A stretch of 64,000 nt of DNA from Tessaracoccus caeni (GCF_029211185.1 NZ_JARGDO010000011.1:62001-126000), one strand, 5' to 3'. Positions 27,749 through 38,049 are shown, counted from the stretch's first letter. Translations and numbers: made by a program. Notes: generated by a model not told the origin, from the letters alone.

Positions 27749-28156
27749 GTGTCAGCAAAGAAGAACTTCGGTCGGATATGCACCGCTATCGGCGTCTCGG
27801 TGATCATGGCCACCGGTCTCACTGGTGTCGCCAACGCTCGCAACCAGGACAAGGTCCAGGATATCGACGAGTTGATCTACTTCTATAACTCGGACTTCAA
27901 GGGTGCATGGTCGGACTTTGATGTCAGTCGGTCCAACCTGGATGGCTACTCTTACATCGGCGGGGGGACCAGCGCAAATGGCTTTGGTAGCAAGGTCAAA
28001 AACAACGCGGCTTCTGTGAGGAATCGCGACCCCGAGTTTGCGGTGTACATCTACAGTGCGGCCAACATGGGTGGAAACTCCTTCAAGTTGGCAGCGGGAA
28101 CGCAGAAGAACTTGTCCACTGCCCTGAAGAACAAGAACGCATCACACACCTGGTGA
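27749..28156 (+). CDS. Secreted peptidase inhibitor I36 / crystallin-like protein
   Basis: A 135-aa exported protein with a signal peptide (cut near GVANA, about residue 30). A single domain follows: DELIYFYNSDFKGAWSDFDV, then SVRNRDPEFAVYIYSAANMG and GNSFKLAAGTQ. The Y/F-rich N.DFKG and Y..ANMGG.S turns match I36/SMPI-like inhibitors of metalloproteases. It has no cysteines, unlike classical SMPI. GTG start with AGGGAG ribosome site. GC is visibly lower than in the core genes (33 of 60 in 27901-27960 against 43 of 60 in 9781-9840). Possible immunity or wall-stress protein. Confidence 0.65.
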   Translation: MSAKKNFGRICTAIGVSVIMATGLTGVANARNQDKVQDIDELIYFYNSDFKGAWSDFDVSRSNLDGYSYIGGGTSANGFGSKVKNNAASVRNRDPEFAVYIYSAANMGGNSFKLAAGTQKNLSTALKNKNASHTW

Positions 28157-29169
28157 GCTGGGTCGTGATGGTTCGAGGCATGAGGAGCGTCGCGGTGACT
28201 GCTGCGGCGCTCCTGCTGTTTCTCTCAGCATGCAGTCCGCCTGGAGATCCCGGCGTTCACAAGGACGCTGTGCGGCGACTGGAGCCATCGCAGCCGGTCT
28301 CGAAACCACTTTCGCTCGACAGTGAGGTTCCCGGAGAAGATCCCGACTTCCCCACTCCATTCGCGCCCTATATGGCGACGGTGACCGAGTCGGTAACCAT
28401 GGAATACGCGGAGAGCCTGCTTATGAGGGATTGTCTGGCGAACTTCGGATTTACACATGACGTGCAGTCATTCAGCGACAGGATCGCTGCCGCCAGGGAG
28501 CGCGAGCAACTGGGGATTACGCGCCTGTACGGTGCGACGGATCGTGATATGGCGAAGAAGTATGGCTACTATGTTGAGATCAAGCCTCGTCCAGAGAGGG
28601 ACCATGTGGGTCCCGAGTATGAACTCGTCGTCTATGGTGTGCGGTCGCTGGAGGAGTTCGACTCCGAACTCGCCTTCTCGGCAACGGCATCTCCGGCGAG
28701 TGTCGATGGCGTCGAGATTCCACCGGGTGGTTGTCTGGGAGAGACGTGGCGCCGAATGGGGAGCGTGCCTGAAGCCGGCGATTCTCTCGCTCGTATGTTG
28801 TGGTTCGAGACGGCGGATGAATCTCGTCCCGCGTACCGCGAGGTTGTGAACGAGTGGGTTTCATGTATGGCGGCTAGTGGATACAAGGCGACAGGCCCGC
28901 TGGATCTGGAGCCGGGGGACGCAGCGTGGGAGTTCCGGGAACGTGATCCTTTGACGCCGCCGTCTGAGAAGGAGGTGGCGCTGGTCTTGGCGGACATCGA
29001 CTGCAAGGAGCAGACCGATCTCGTGAAGCGGCTGTCAGAAATCTCGTGGGCCGTCGAGCAGGAGAGTGTGGAGAAGAACCTGCTGGCACTTCAGGAGGAT
29101 AGGGTCAAGGTCGAGCAGCGCGTCGCGAGGGCTCTGAAGGAGATCGAGAAGCTCGGCGGCTTTGAGTGA
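28153..29169 (+). CDS. Putative secreted lipoprotein with coiled-coil C-terminus
   Basis: A 338-aa protein with a signal peptide ending in the lipobox LSAC (about residue 27). A Pro-rich linker follows, then a domain with a few conserved cysteines (LLMRDCLANFG, CLGETW, WVSCMAASGY, DIDCKEQ), probably two disulfides. A C-terminal coiled coil begins at about EQESVEKNLLALQEDRVKVE. Its GTG overlaps the I36 stop codon; ATG 28168 or 28180 are alternatives. It sits directly upstream of the exporter adaptor, which starts at its own stop codon. No family recognised. Confidence 0.7.
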   Translation: MSWVVMVRGMRSVAVTAAALLLFLSACSPPGDPGVHKDAVRRLEPSQPVSKPLSLDSEVPGEDPDFPTPFAPYMATVTESVTMEYAESLLMRDCLANFGFTHDVQSFSDRIAAAREREQLGITRLYGATDRDMAKKYGYYVEIKPRPERDHVGPEYELVVYGVRSLEEFDSELAFSATASPASVDGVEIPPGGCLGETWRRMGSVPEAGDSLARMLWFETADESRPAYREVVNEWVSCMAASGYKATGPLDLEPGDAAWEFRERDPLTPPSEKEVALVLADIDCKEQTDLVKRLSEISWAVEQESVEKNLLALQEDRVKVEQRVARALKEIEKLGGFE

Positions 29170-30341
29170 ACAGGTCTGACGATCCTGAGAAGGCAGAAAC
29201 CATCACATCAGGTAGGCGCAGATTTCGGCTGAGTCCCGTTACCGGGCTGGTCGCGGTGATGGTGGTGTTGGCTCTCGGGGCGTGGCTGGGGGCGTCGCTC
29301 ACCACATCGCCGCGTGAGGCGGCGCTTCAGGCAGAAGCGCCGCCTCCGTCCGTCATCGTGGCTCAGGTTGAGCTGCGTCAGGTGACCCAAGAGATCGTCA
29401 CGCGCGGCCAGGTGCAGGCTGACCGTTCCATCGAGGTGATCGGCTCGGAGACCCCCGCCGGTGCCTCGGTGGCTGTGCTGTCCAAGGCGCTGCCGCAACG
29501 TGGCGAGGTGCTGGATGCAGGTGACGTAGCAGCCGAGGTCTCCGGGCGTCCCGTGCTTCTGCTCACCGGCACGGTGCCCATGTACCGGCCGCTCGGGCCG
29601 GGCGACAAGGGGACGGACGTCACTCAGTTGCAGGAGGCCTTGCGTGCAGCGGGACAGAAGGTGGGCGACCCCGAGGGTACCTTCGGTGACAAGACACTCA
29701 AGGCGGTGCAATCCGTCTACTCGGCAGCTGGCTACGAGCTTCCTGAGGACGGCATCCCGATGGGCGAGGTGGTCTTCGTGCCTGGCTTCCCCGCCACGGT
29801 CACCACAGCCACAGGGGACGTGGGTACTTCCGCAGCCGACGCCCAACTCACGTTGGCGTCGGGGCGGCTGTCGGTTACGGCGGCTTTCCCCGCGAAGCAG
29901 CACACCCTGCTCGCGGAGGGCGATGTGGTGGTGATCTCCTCCGAGGTGCTCGGGGAGGAGGCCCCAGCGAAGATCGGGCGCCTGGATGTGCCCACGACCT
30001 CCAAAGAGGGCGAGACACCGGTGGGAACCACCGTCGAGATTCTGCTGGACAAGCCGCTGCCCGCCTCGTGGACCGGCCAGGGTGTACGCGTCCGGGTGGT
30101 CACCGCCGCATCTCAGGGCGAGGTACTGGCGGTGCCGGTCGGGGCTGTGTTCATGAGCGCGCAGGGCACGCCGGAAGTGGCCATCGTGACCGAAGCTTCA
30201 AACGACGTCACCACGCTCCGCGCCACCCGGGTGAGCGTCGAGGTGGGGGCCGTCGGAGGCGGCTACGCAGAGATCTTCGCAGACGACCCGCTACTGGTCA
30301 GCGGCGCCACCGTCCTGCTCTCCAGCCCGCCCGAATCATGA
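29166..30341 (+). CDS. ABC-exporter membrane fusion protein with peptidoglycan-binding domain
   Basis: A 391-aa HlyD/MacA-type adaptor. It has one membrane anchor (residues about 24-44), then a barrel-sandwich-like region (SVIVAQVELRQVTQEIVTRG). A peptidoglycan-binding type 1 insert follows (LGPGDKGTDVTQLQEALRAA, about residues 141-160). The beta-barrel continues to EVLAVPVGAVF. GTG overlaps the lipoprotein stop. It would link the ABC transporter at 30338-32235 to the wall. Such adaptors with an inserted PG-binding domain accompany MacB-type exporters in Gram-positives. Confidence 0.82.
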   Translation: MNRSDDPEKAETITSGRRRFRLSPVTGLVAVMVVLALGAWLGASLTTSPREAALQAEAPPPSVIVAQVELRQVTQEIVTRGQVQADRSIEVIGSETPAGASVAVLSKALPQRGEVLDAGDVAAEVSGRPVLLLTGTVPMYRPLGPGDKGTDVTQLQEALRAAGQKVGDPEGTFGDKTLKAVQSVYSAAGYELPEDGIPMGEVVFVPGFPATVTTATGDVGTSAADAQLTLASGRLSVTAAFPAKQHTLLAEGDVVVISSEVLGEEAPAKIGRLDVPTTSKEGETPVGTTVEILLDKPLPASWTGQGVRVRVVTAASQGEVLAVPVGAVFMSAQGTPEVAIVTEASNDVTTLRATRVSVEVGAVGGGYAEIFADDPLLVSGATVLLSSPPES

Positions 30342-31021
30342 CAGCGCTGATCGAGATCGACGACGTCACCGTCCGGTTCGGGACCGACGTCGTCGCTCTG
30401 AACGGATGCTCGCTCACCGTGGACGAGGGGGAGTTCGTCGCGGTGACGGGGCCGTCTGGGTCGGGCAAATCGACGCTGCTGAACATCATCGGGCTGCTCG
30501 ACCAGCCCACCTCTGGCAGTTACACCCTCGCCGGAGAACTTGCCAGCGGGCTGGATGATCGGGGCCGGGCGGCCAAACGCTCCCGCGACATTGGCTTCGT
30601 TTTCCAGTCGTTCCACCTGATCGGGCACCGGAGCGTCCATGAGAACGTCGCGCTGGGCTCGCTGTATCAGCACCAGCCGATGGCCGAGCGGGCCGCAGAG
30701 GCAGACCGGCACATTCAGCAGGTGGGGCTGGCGCATCGTCGCGACGCGCGGGCCGGCACGCTGTCCGGCGGCGAATGCCAGCGCGTCGCCTTGGCCCGTG
30801 CGCTGATGGGCCGCCCCAAGCTGCTGCTGTGCGATGAGCCCACCGGGAACCTGGACACTGCCAATACCGAGGCCATCCTCGAGCTGCTGGCTCGCCTGAA
30901 TGCCGGTGGCATGACGGTGGTCATCATCACCCATGAAGATGACGTCGCGGCCCGCGCCGGGCGTCGCATCGTGCTGCGCGACGGTGCCGTGGAGGTCTCC
31001 ATCCCGGCGGGTGCAACATGA
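30338..31021 (+). CDS. ABC transporter ATP-binding protein (MacB/LolD type)
   Basis: A 227-aa ATPase with Walker A GPSGSGKSTLLNIIG, the Q-loop FVFQSFHLIGHRS, signature TLSGGECQRVALARAL (LSGGE instead of the common LSGGQ), Walker B LLLCDEPTGNLD and the switch histidine VIITHED. ATG 30338 overlaps the adaptor stop (ATGA), and its own stop overlaps the permease start. It energises the permease at 31018; the substrate is unknown, with the secreted peptide as a candidate. Confidence 0.93.
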   Translation: MTALIEIDDVTVRFGTDVVALNGCSLTVDEGEFVAVTGPSGSGKSTLLNIIGLLDQPTSGSYTLAGELASGLDDRGRAAKRSRDIGFVFQSFHLIGHRSVHENVALGSLYQHQPMAERAAEADRHIQQVGLAHRRDARAGTLSGGECQRVALARALMGRPKLLLCDEPTGNLDTANTEAILELLARLNAGGMTVVIITHEDDVAARAGRRIVLRDGAVEVSIPAGAT

Positions 31022-32235
31022 AGCCCCGGGACGACGGGTTCCGTCCGCTGAGCCTGCGCGAACTGTGGCGTGAGTCCTACAGCTCGCTGGTGGCACGGCC
31101 GCTGCGCTCGGTGCTGACGGCGGCCGGCACCATCATCGGCGTTGCGGCCCTGGTGGCTATCCTCGGGCTCGCGTCGACGGCCAATGGTCAGGTGTCGGCG
31201 TCCTTCGACCAGCTGGCTGCGAACACCGTTACCGCCAAGGACACCCGCCCCGACGACGCGGAGACCCTTCCGTTTCCGTTCTCCGAGGAGAGCATCGCCA
31301 GGGCTCGTGCCCTGAGTGGCGTGACTGGAGCGGGTGCCCTGTACGCGCCCGCCTCCTCCGATCAGGTTCGTGGGTCGAATCCTGCGGTGCCCGGTCCGCA
31401 GACCATTCCCCTCATCGCCGCCTCCGCCACGATCTGGGAGGCCGTCGGTGCCAGTGACATCAGCGGGCGAGGCTTCGACGCGGCGCTATCCGACGTGCCC
31501 GTGGCTGTGCTTGGCCGCAGTGCCGCCACCAACTTAGGCATTGACGGATTTGTTGCGCCGACAGCCGTCGAGATTGGGGGCCGGCCATTCACTGTGGTCG
31601 GCATCCTGGGTGACGTCGAACGTCACCATGAACTGCGCACCGCCGTGATCGTGCCCTTCGGGATAGCCGCGCAGCTCTGGGGCGATCCGACGCCTCGAGA
31701 CGAGGCCGAGCTGGTGGTGGCCACCCGGCAGGGCGCCGCGACGCAGGTGGCGAAGGAACTGGTGTGGGCGGTGTCGCCGGGGGCACCATCGGCGATCGCC
31801 GTGCAGGAACCACCCGATCCGCGCTCGCTGCGAGAGTCGGTGTCGCGCACGCTGCAGGGCCTGCTGATCGGGTTGGGTGCCGTCTCGCTGGTGATCGGCA
31901 CCTTCGGCATCGCCAATTCCACGCTGGTCTCCGTGATGGAACGCCGTACCGAGATCGGCCTGCGCCGGGCGCTGGGAGCATCGAAGGGCGACATCGCGCG
32001 CCAGGTTGCCCTCGAATCTGCCCTGCTCGGTGTTCTTGGTGGCCTGATCGGCGCCACGGTCGGCATGTACGCGGTGATCGTCGTGGCGATGGTGAAGGAC
32101 TGGTCGCCCATCGTCGGCCTGGAACTGCTGCTGATCGCGCCCGCTATCGGTGCCCTCACCGGTCTGGCTGCCGGGGCTTACCCAGCCTTCCGTGCGGCTG
32201 GCATTGAGCCAGCTCAGGCGCTGCGTTCCACCTGA
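31018..32235 (+). CDS. ABC transporter permease (MacB/FtsX type)
   Basis: A 405-aa permease with one N-terminal membrane helix (about residues 28-50), a MacB-like periplasmic-core domain (about 60-270) and three C-terminal helices of the FtsX domain. The family motif GTFGIANSTLVSVMERRTEI leads to GLRRALGASKGDIARQVALE. Typical mechanotransmission permeases of this type move peptides, lipids or toxins outward. It is the last gene of the unit and is closed by a 23-bp hairpin. Confidence 0.9.
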   Translation: MKPRDDGFRPLSLRELWRESYSSLVARPLRSVLTAAGTIIGVAALVAILGLASTANGQVSASFDQLAANTVTAKDTRPDDAETLPFPFSEESIARARALSGVTGAGALYAPASSDQVRGSNPAVPGPQTIPLIAASATIWEAVGASDISGRGFDAALSDVPVAVLGRSAATNLGIDGFVAPTAVEIGGRPFTVVGILGDVERHHELRTAVIVPFGIAAQLWGDPTPRDEAELVVATRQGAATQVAKELVWAVSPGAPSAIAVQEPPDPRSLRESVSRTLQGLLIGLGAVSLVIGTFGIANSTLVSVMERRTEIGLRRALGASKGDIARQVALESALLGVLGGLIGATVGMYAVIVVAMVKDWSPIVGLELLLIAPAIGALTGLAAGAYPAFRAAGIEPAQALRST

Positions 32236-32248
32236 CCAGCATGATTCT

Positions 32249-32300
32249 GCTCCAGTGGGAGATGTTCCCCCGTCTATGGGGGAACATCTCCCACTGGAGC
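32249..32300. terminator. Perfect 23-bp hairpin between convergent genes
   Basis: The arms at 32249-32271 and 32278-32300 are perfectly complementary (starts GCTCCAGTGGGAGATG), with a 6-nt loop. It lies 13 bp after the permease stop and just before the convergent metallopeptidase stop. Confidence 0.75.
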
Positions 32301-32306
32301 GAGTTT

Positions 32307-32732
32307 TCAGTCGAGGTCGAAGCCTTCGCCGGCCAGGTCGGAGACGGGGCGGGCGGTGAGCGTCGAGAGCTGTTCGACGATCGTGCGGTGCACGATCAAG
32401 CGGAGGTCGGAGCGACTGGACGCGCGGTGCTCCAAGGGGCGCTCGAACACGACGATCTGGGCCTTGCTCTCACTGGTCGGTTCGATGGCCGCGGACAGCG
32501 GAACCCTGTCTCCCGACAAGGTGGCGTTCATGGTGGGCACGTCCTCGACGCCGACGATCACGCCGTCGAACGCGTTCGGGCAGTGACTGGTGATCTCCTC
32601 GATGGCGGCCGTGACGCAGTCGTTGAAGAACTCCACCCGTCCCAAGCGATGCGGACGAGAACCCGACGGCGAATGCGGCGGGATCAACGGGCCCCTCATG
32701 CCCCGCCCATGGCGGTCTCGTCGGTTTCGCAT
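32307..32732 (-). CDS. Metallopeptidase-family (zincin-like) protein, metal motif absent
   Basis: A 141-aa protein that begins MRNRRDRHGRGMRGPLIPPH, typical of the actinobacterial metallopeptidase-family (PF06262-like) proteins beside DUF3499 genes. The central VGVEDVP and VVFERPLEHRA blocks fit. Where a zincin would have HExxH there is LIVHRTIVEQLSTL, so the glutamate and second histidine are missing and peptidase activity is doubtful. ATG 32732 has TAGGCT 6 nt upstream on this strand. Divergent from DUF3499. Confidence 0.78.
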   Translation of the reverse strand: MRNRRDRHGRGMRGPLIPPHSPSGSRPHRLGRVEFFNDCVTAAIEEITSHCPNAFDGVIVGVEDVPTMNATLSGDRVPLSAAIEPTSESKAQIVVFERPLEHRASSRSDLRLIVHRTIVEQLSTLTARPVSDLAGEGFDLD

Positions 32733-32738
32733 GAACCC

Positions 32739-32744
32739 AGCCTA
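32739..32744 (-). promoter_or_regulatory. -10 box TAGGCT, leaderless start of the metallopeptidase-like gene
   Basis: TAGGCT on the minus strand is 6 nt from ATG 32732. Confidence 0.55.
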
Positions 32745-32813
32745 GACCCGCCAAGCGCTGGGCGTTGGGGCGAACCGCCCGGCCAAATCCTGGGCACTGT
32801 CGGTGGCCTGGGC

Positions 32814-32819
32814 TAGTCT
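32814..32819 (+). promoter_or_regulatory. -10 box TAGTCT, leaderless start of DUF3499
   Basis: TAGTCT is 6 nt before GTG 32826. Confidence 0.55.
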
Positions 32820-32825
32820 CCTGCC

Positions 32826-33185
32826 GTGCGTAGATGTTGCCGGACGACCTGTCTCGCGCCCGCCGTGGCGACGCTGACCTTCGACTACTCCGAGTCGACG
32901 GCCGTGCTGGGCTCGCTGGCCACGCAGCCGGAGCCCGGAGCCTATGATCTGTGCGCCCGTCATGCGGAATCCACCAGCGTGCCTCGCGGCTGGGAGGTCA
33001 TTCGCCTGCCGCGCGACCAGGTGCGGCGTGACGAAGTGGACGATGACGAGCTGCTCGCGCTGGCCAACGCCGTGCGCGAGATCGGCCTGCGTCACGACGC
33101 GGCCCCGCCGGAACCGGTGCATCCCGAGCCTCCCGTGCAGGACGGGGTACGGGCCGGCCACCTGCGCCTCGTCGTCGACGAGTAG
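32826..33185 (+). CDS. DUF3499 family protein
   Basis: A 119-aa protein with an N-terminal cysteine cluster (RRCCRTTCLAPAVATLTFDY) and a later YDLCARHAES, the pattern of a small zinc-ribbon-like domain. Conserved in actinobacteria next to manB and the metallopeptidase-like gene; function unknown. The C-terminal half is acidic and variable. Leaderless GTG start. 52 bp before manB. Confidence 0.82.
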   Translation: MRRCCRTTCLAPAVATLTFDYSESTAVLGSLATQPEPGAYDLCARHAESTSVPRGWEVIRLPRDQVRRDEVDDDELLALANAVREIGLRHDAAPPEPVHPEPPVQDGVRAGHLRLVVDE

Positions 33186-33224
33186 GGACGAGTAGGGGCG
33201 TCATCGCCCCCGTCTCGCCGGGAC

Positions 33225-33230
33225 TAAGCT
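33225..33230 (+). promoter_or_regulatory. -10 box TAAGCT, leaderless start of manB
   Basis: TAAGCT is 7 nt before ATG 33238. Confidence 0.55.
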
Positions 33231-33237
33231 GTCCCTC

Positions 33238-34581
33238 ATGCTGCAGCCCGTGATCTTCAAGGCCAACGACATCCGGGGCATCGTCGCTGGCCCCGCCCCG
33301 GAATGGGATATCGAGGGGGCGCGCCTGCTCGGAGCGGCCTTCGTCGATCTCACCGGCGCCACCGAACTGGTTCTGGGTCGCGACATGCGGCAGATGGGGC
33401 GCGAGCTGTCCCTCGCGTTCGCCGATGGCGCTCGTCGCGCCGGCTGCTCGGTGATCGATGTCGGCCTGACCAGCACCGATCAGCTGTGGTTCGCATCGGG
33501 CTGGCTGGACCGGCACGGCGTGCAGTTCACCGCCAGCCACAATCCAGCCGACTACAACGGCGCCAAGTTCTGCCTCCCGCAGGCGAAGCCGGTGGACACA
33601 GACTTCACCGCGCGACTGCGCGACCGGGCAGTCACGATCGAGCTCGGCGACGAGGTCGTCGGCGGCTACCGCGAGGCGGACTCGTTGCAGGCCTATGCCG
33701 ACAAGCTGCGAGGACTCACGCCCGTGCGGGGCGACCGCGCGCTGAAGGTCGTCATCGACGCCGGCAACGGCATGGCGGGGCACACCGCCGCCGCGGTGCT
33801 TGAGGGCCGCAAGCTCGAGATCGTTGGCCTCTACATGGACCTGGACGGCACCTTCCCGAACCACCCGGCCAACCCGCTGGAGCCCGAGAACCTGGTGGAC
33901 GCGCAGCGCGCCGTCGTGGAGCACGGCGCCGATCTGGGCCTGGTCTTCGACGGCGACGCCGATCGCTGCTTCATCATCGACGAGCGAGGGGAGTGCGTCG
34001 ACCCATCTGTGGTCACCGCGCTGATCGCCACCCAAGAGCTCGAGCGCGAGCCGGGCGGCACCGTCGTGATCAACACCATCACCTCCTTGTGTGTGGCTGA
34101 GGCGGTGGCGGGTCACGGTGAACTGGTGCGCTCCAAGGTGGGGCACACCTACGTCAAGGGCCTGATGGCCGAGCATGACGGCATCTTCGGCGGCGAGCAC
34201 TCGGCGCACTACTACTTCCGCGACTTCTGGTCGGCAGACACGGGCATGCTCGCCGCGCTGCACGTCATAGAGATGCTGCGGGCCAGCGACGGCCCGTTGT
34301 CGCTGCTGGCCTCCCGCTACGACGGCTACGCGCGCTCCGGTGAGCTGAACTCGACCGTCGACGATGCCCGGGTCTGCCAGGAGAGGGTGGCCGTCGCCTT
34401 CGAGGGACGCGGCGCCGCGGACTGGACCGACGGGCTGACCGTCGCGGCGCGGGACGAGGGCTGGTGGCTGAATCTCCGGCCCAGCAACACCGAGCCGCTG
34501 TTGAGGCTTAACGTAGAGGCACGCACCGCCGACCAGATGGCGGCGTTGCGTGACGAAGTGCTCGCGCTGGTGCGCGGCTAG
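33238..34581 (+). CDS. manB: Phosphomannomutase/phosphoglucomutase
   Basis: A 447-aa alpha-D-phosphohexomutase converting mannose-6-phosphate to mannose-1-phosphate, the substrate of ManC. It has the phosphoserine loop TASHNPADYNG, the Mg2+ loop FDGDADRCF, the sugar-binding GGEHSAHYYFRDFWSADTGM and the phosphate-binding RPSNTEPLLRLNVEA. Length is normal for the family. Leaderless ATG. The Trm112-like and SIS genes follow closely. Confidence 0.93.
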   Translation: MLQPVIFKANDIRGIVAGPAPEWDIEGARLLGAAFVDLTGATELVLGRDMRQMGRELSLAFADGARRAGCSVIDVGLTSTDQLWFASGWLDRHGVQFTASHNPADYNGAKFCLPQAKPVDTDFTARLRDRAVTIELGDEVVGGYREADSLQAYADKLRGLTPVRGDRALKVVIDAGNGMAGHTAAAVLEGRKLEIVGLYMDLDGTFPNHPANPLEPENLVDAQRAVVEHGADLGLVFDGDADRCFIIDERGECVDPSVVTALIATQELEREPGGTVVINTITSLCVAEAVAGHGELVRSKVGHTYVKGLMAEHDGIFGGEHSAHYYFRDFWSADTGMLAALHVIEMLRASDGPLSLLASRYDGYARSGELNSTVDDARVCQERVAVAFEGRGAADWTDGLTVAARDEGWWLNLRPSNTEPLLRLNVEARTADQMAALRDEVLALVRG

Positions 34582-34600
34582 ACCAGGAGGACCCAAGAAG

Positions 34601-34792
34601 ATGGCCGATACCGAGATGGACCTTTCGCCGGAGCTGCTGGCGCTGCTGGCCTGCCCGTCCTGCCACGCGAAGTTCGCGGTGGACTACGACACCTCCGAGC
34701 TGATCTGCACCAGCCAGATCTGCGGCTTGGCCTACCCGGTGCGAGACAACATCCCCGTTCTCCTGATCGACCAGGCACGCAGCACGCTATGA
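34601..34792 (+). CDS. Trm112-family small zinc protein
   Basis: A 63-aa zinc-binding protein: LLACPSCHAKFAVDYD, then CTSQICGLAYPVRDNIPVLL, giving a CxxC and a second Cys pair. Trm112 proteins support methyltransferases in other domains, but the role in bacteria is unclear. ATG 34601 has AGGAGG at 34585-34590. The stop overlaps the SIS gene start (ATGA), so it is coupled to sugar-phosphate metabolism genes. Confidence 0.85.
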   Translation: MADTEMDLSPELLALLACPSCHAKFAVDYDTSELICTSQICGLAYPVRDNIPVLLIDQARSTL

Positions 34793-35817
34793 GCCGCCTC
34801 GTCTGCGACGACTCGCGCCTGGAGGATCCGCGTCTCATCGACAACGAGCGGCTGCGCTGGCTCGCGGGCGCCGGCGCACGCATCCGCCGGGCGATGCTCA
34901 CCGAGCCGGTGGGTGCGCTGTCTCGCGCCGATCGTCCGCGGGGTGTGTTGGTGATCGGCAGCGAGGCCCGGCTGGTCAGAGCGGTGCTGGAACCGTCGTG
35001 TCCGGTGCCGTTCATGGCCTGGCCCGGGCCCGGCCTGCCCGCGTGGGTGGGGCCGCTGGACCTGGTGGTCGTGCTCGGTCACCGGCAGAGCTCGGCCTGG
35101 GTCGTGCAATGCGCGGCGGAGGCGGTTCGTCGTGGTGCGACGATGATCGTCGCGGCGCCCGAGTCGTCCGAGCTGGCGCGCGCCACCTCGTCGTCGACCA
35201 CCACCTTGCTGCCAACCACCGACGGCGACCCCATGGCCGCGGCGATCGCCGTGCTGGCCATGCTCGGGGATCTGGGGCTGGGGCCGGTGGTGCGTCCGGA
35301 GCATGTGGCCGACGCCGCCGACCTCGTCGCCGAGATCTGCTCGCCAACCGCCGACCTGTCGGTCAACCCCGGTAAGGACCTGGCTCTCGGTCTCGCCGAG
35401 CGGTTGCCTCTGATCTGGGGTGGCACCACCCTGGCCGGACGAGCGTCGCGACGGATCGCGGAGGCCATCCGCCGCGCCTCCGGAGTGCCCGCGCTGGCGG
35501 CCGACGACGGCGAACTGGACACCCTGTTGAGGGCCGTCACGCCCAAGGATCTCTTCGCGGATCCCGGCGAGTCCGACCAACTGGAACCGGTGCTCGTCCT
35601 GCTGGACGAAGACAAGCTGCCCGCGCAGCTCGTCGGCACCGCCGACCGCTTGGCCCGCCTCGCGGATGCCGTCGACGTCCGGATCGTGCGGATCTCTTCG
35701 GGTGATCGCGAGTTCGAGAGCAGCGACGTGGAGAGCTACGTCACGCTGCTGCAGCGCGGCCTGTACGCCGCCGCCTACCTGGAGATCGCCCTGACCCCCG
35801 TCGAGGAGGCGCTGTGA
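34789..35817 (+). CDS. SIS-domain protein, phosphoglucose/phosphomannose isomerase-like
   Basis: A 342-aa protein placed after manB and trm112 as in other actinobacteria. The fold of two SIS halves is suggested by [18 protein letters not shown] and [20 protein letters not shown], then [20 protein letters not shown]. It lacks the obvious Ser/Thr substrate-binding loop of active isomerases, so it could be a structural or regulatory relative. Overlaps aroQ by four bases. Confidence 0.72.
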   Translation: MSRLVCDDSRLEDPRLIDNERLRWLAGAGARIRRAMLTEPVGALSRADRPRGVLVIGSEARLVRAVLEPSCPVPFMAWPGPGLPAWVGPLDLVVVLGHRQSSAWVVQCAAEAVRRGATMIVAAPESSELARATSSSTTTLLPTTDGDPMAAAIAVLAMLGDLGLGPVVRPEHVADAADLVAEICSPTADLSVNPGKDLALGLAERLPLIWGGTTLAGRASRRIAEAIRRASGVPALAADDGELDTLLRAVTPKDLFADPGESDQLEPVLVLLDEDKLPAQLVGTADRLARLADAVDVRIVRISSGDREFESSDVESYVTLLQRGLYAAAYLEIALTPVEEAL

Positions 35818-36251
35818 GTAACAAGGTCTTGGTCCTGAACGGCCCCAACCTCGGGCGCCTCGGCACCCGCCAGCCCGAGGTGTATGGCGGCACCACCTAC
35901 GCCATGCTCGCCGAGCACCTGGTGGAGACCGGGCGGGGGATGGGCCTCGATGTCGAGGTGCGCCAGACGGAGCACGAGGGCGAGATGATTACCTGGCTGC
36001 ATGAGGCCGCCGACACGGACGCCCGCGTCGTGATCAACGCCGGCGCCTGGACGCACTACTCCTACGCCATCGCCGACGCCGCCGCCCTGGTGAGCGCCTA
36101 CGTCGAGGTGCACATCTCCAACGTGCACGCCCGCGAATCGTTCCGCGCGCACAGCGTGCTGTCGGCCAAGGCCGCCGGCATCATCGTCGGCTGCGGCGTC
36201 GGCGGCTACGACCTGGCGCTCGCCCACCTGGCGTCATACTCGCGCTCCTGA
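35814..36251 (+). CDS. aroQ: 3-dehydroquinate dehydratase, type II
   Basis: A 145-aa enzyme of the shikimate pathway (3-dehydroquinate to 3-dehydroshikimate). It has the flexible-loop [20 protein letters not shown] with the catalytic Arg/Tyr, [16 protein letters not shown] and [15 protein letters not shown] with the catalytic histidine. Length and motifs are standard for the dodecameric enzyme. GTG start overlaps the SIS stop. A long hairpin follows the stop. Confidence 0.93.
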   Translation: MSNKVLVLNGPNLGRLGTRQPEVYGGTTYAMLAEHLVETGRGMGLDVEVRQTEHEGEMITWLHEAADTDARVVINAGAWTHYSYAIADAAALVSAYVEVHISNVHARESFRAHSVLSAKAAGIIVGCGVGGYDLALAHLASYSRS

Positions 36252-36324
36252 GATTTTCGACCGTAACTGCCTCTTATCGGCCGAGCTGTGCCAATAAGAG
36301 GCAGTTACGGTCGAAAAATCTCAG
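36248..36324. terminator. Long near-perfect hairpin after aroQ
   Basis: Left arm 36248-36277 and right arm 36294-36324 pair over about 30 bp with one extra A; loop of 16 nt. It overlaps the aroQ stop codon. It probably ends transcription, but it is longer than a normal terminator. Confidence 0.65.
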
Positions 36325-36358
36325 CGCCCTCGGAATCGGCGGCTCTGGAGGAACGGGC

Positions 36359-36364
36359 TAGAGT
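36359..36364 (+). promoter_or_regulatory. -10 box TAGAGT, leaderless start of ahcY
   Basis: TAGAGT is 6 nt before GTG 36371. Confidence 0.55.
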
Positions 36365-36370
36365 GAGCGG

Positions 36371-37795
<1,425 letters not shown>

Positions 37796-37837
37796 TCCGA
37801 GGGATCAGCCCTTCAGGGAGCCTGACGATGACGCTCT

Positions 37838-37870
37838 TCGAGGCTCGCTTCGCTCGCACCTCAAAGAGCG
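37838..37870 (-). repeat. 33-bp palindromic repeat, reverse copy
   Basis: Exact reverse complement of 5276-5308. It is followed by ATTAGCCTTTCAAGGAGGCC, also present at 38083-38102 where it encodes the DUF3039 C-terminus. Confidence 0.9.
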
Positions 37871-37986
37871 ATTAGCCTTTCAAGGAGGCCCGAGATGTAC
37901 GGTCGTTGAGGTGCGACGGAGTCGCCTCGAAGCGACCTGGCTGGCGGCCGACAAGCAGTCTCTGCCACGGGTCGCGCCGGCTCTTT

Positions 37987-38019
37987 TCGAGGCTCGCTTC
38001 GCTCGCACCTCAAAGAGCG
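37987..38019 (-). repeat. 33-bp palindromic repeat, reverse copy
   Basis: Exact reverse complement of 5276-5308; it is followed by TGG, as the copy at 5493 is. Confidence 0.9.
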
Positions 38020-38049
38020 TGGAAAAGGTGCTCCGCGCTGTCTTGATGG

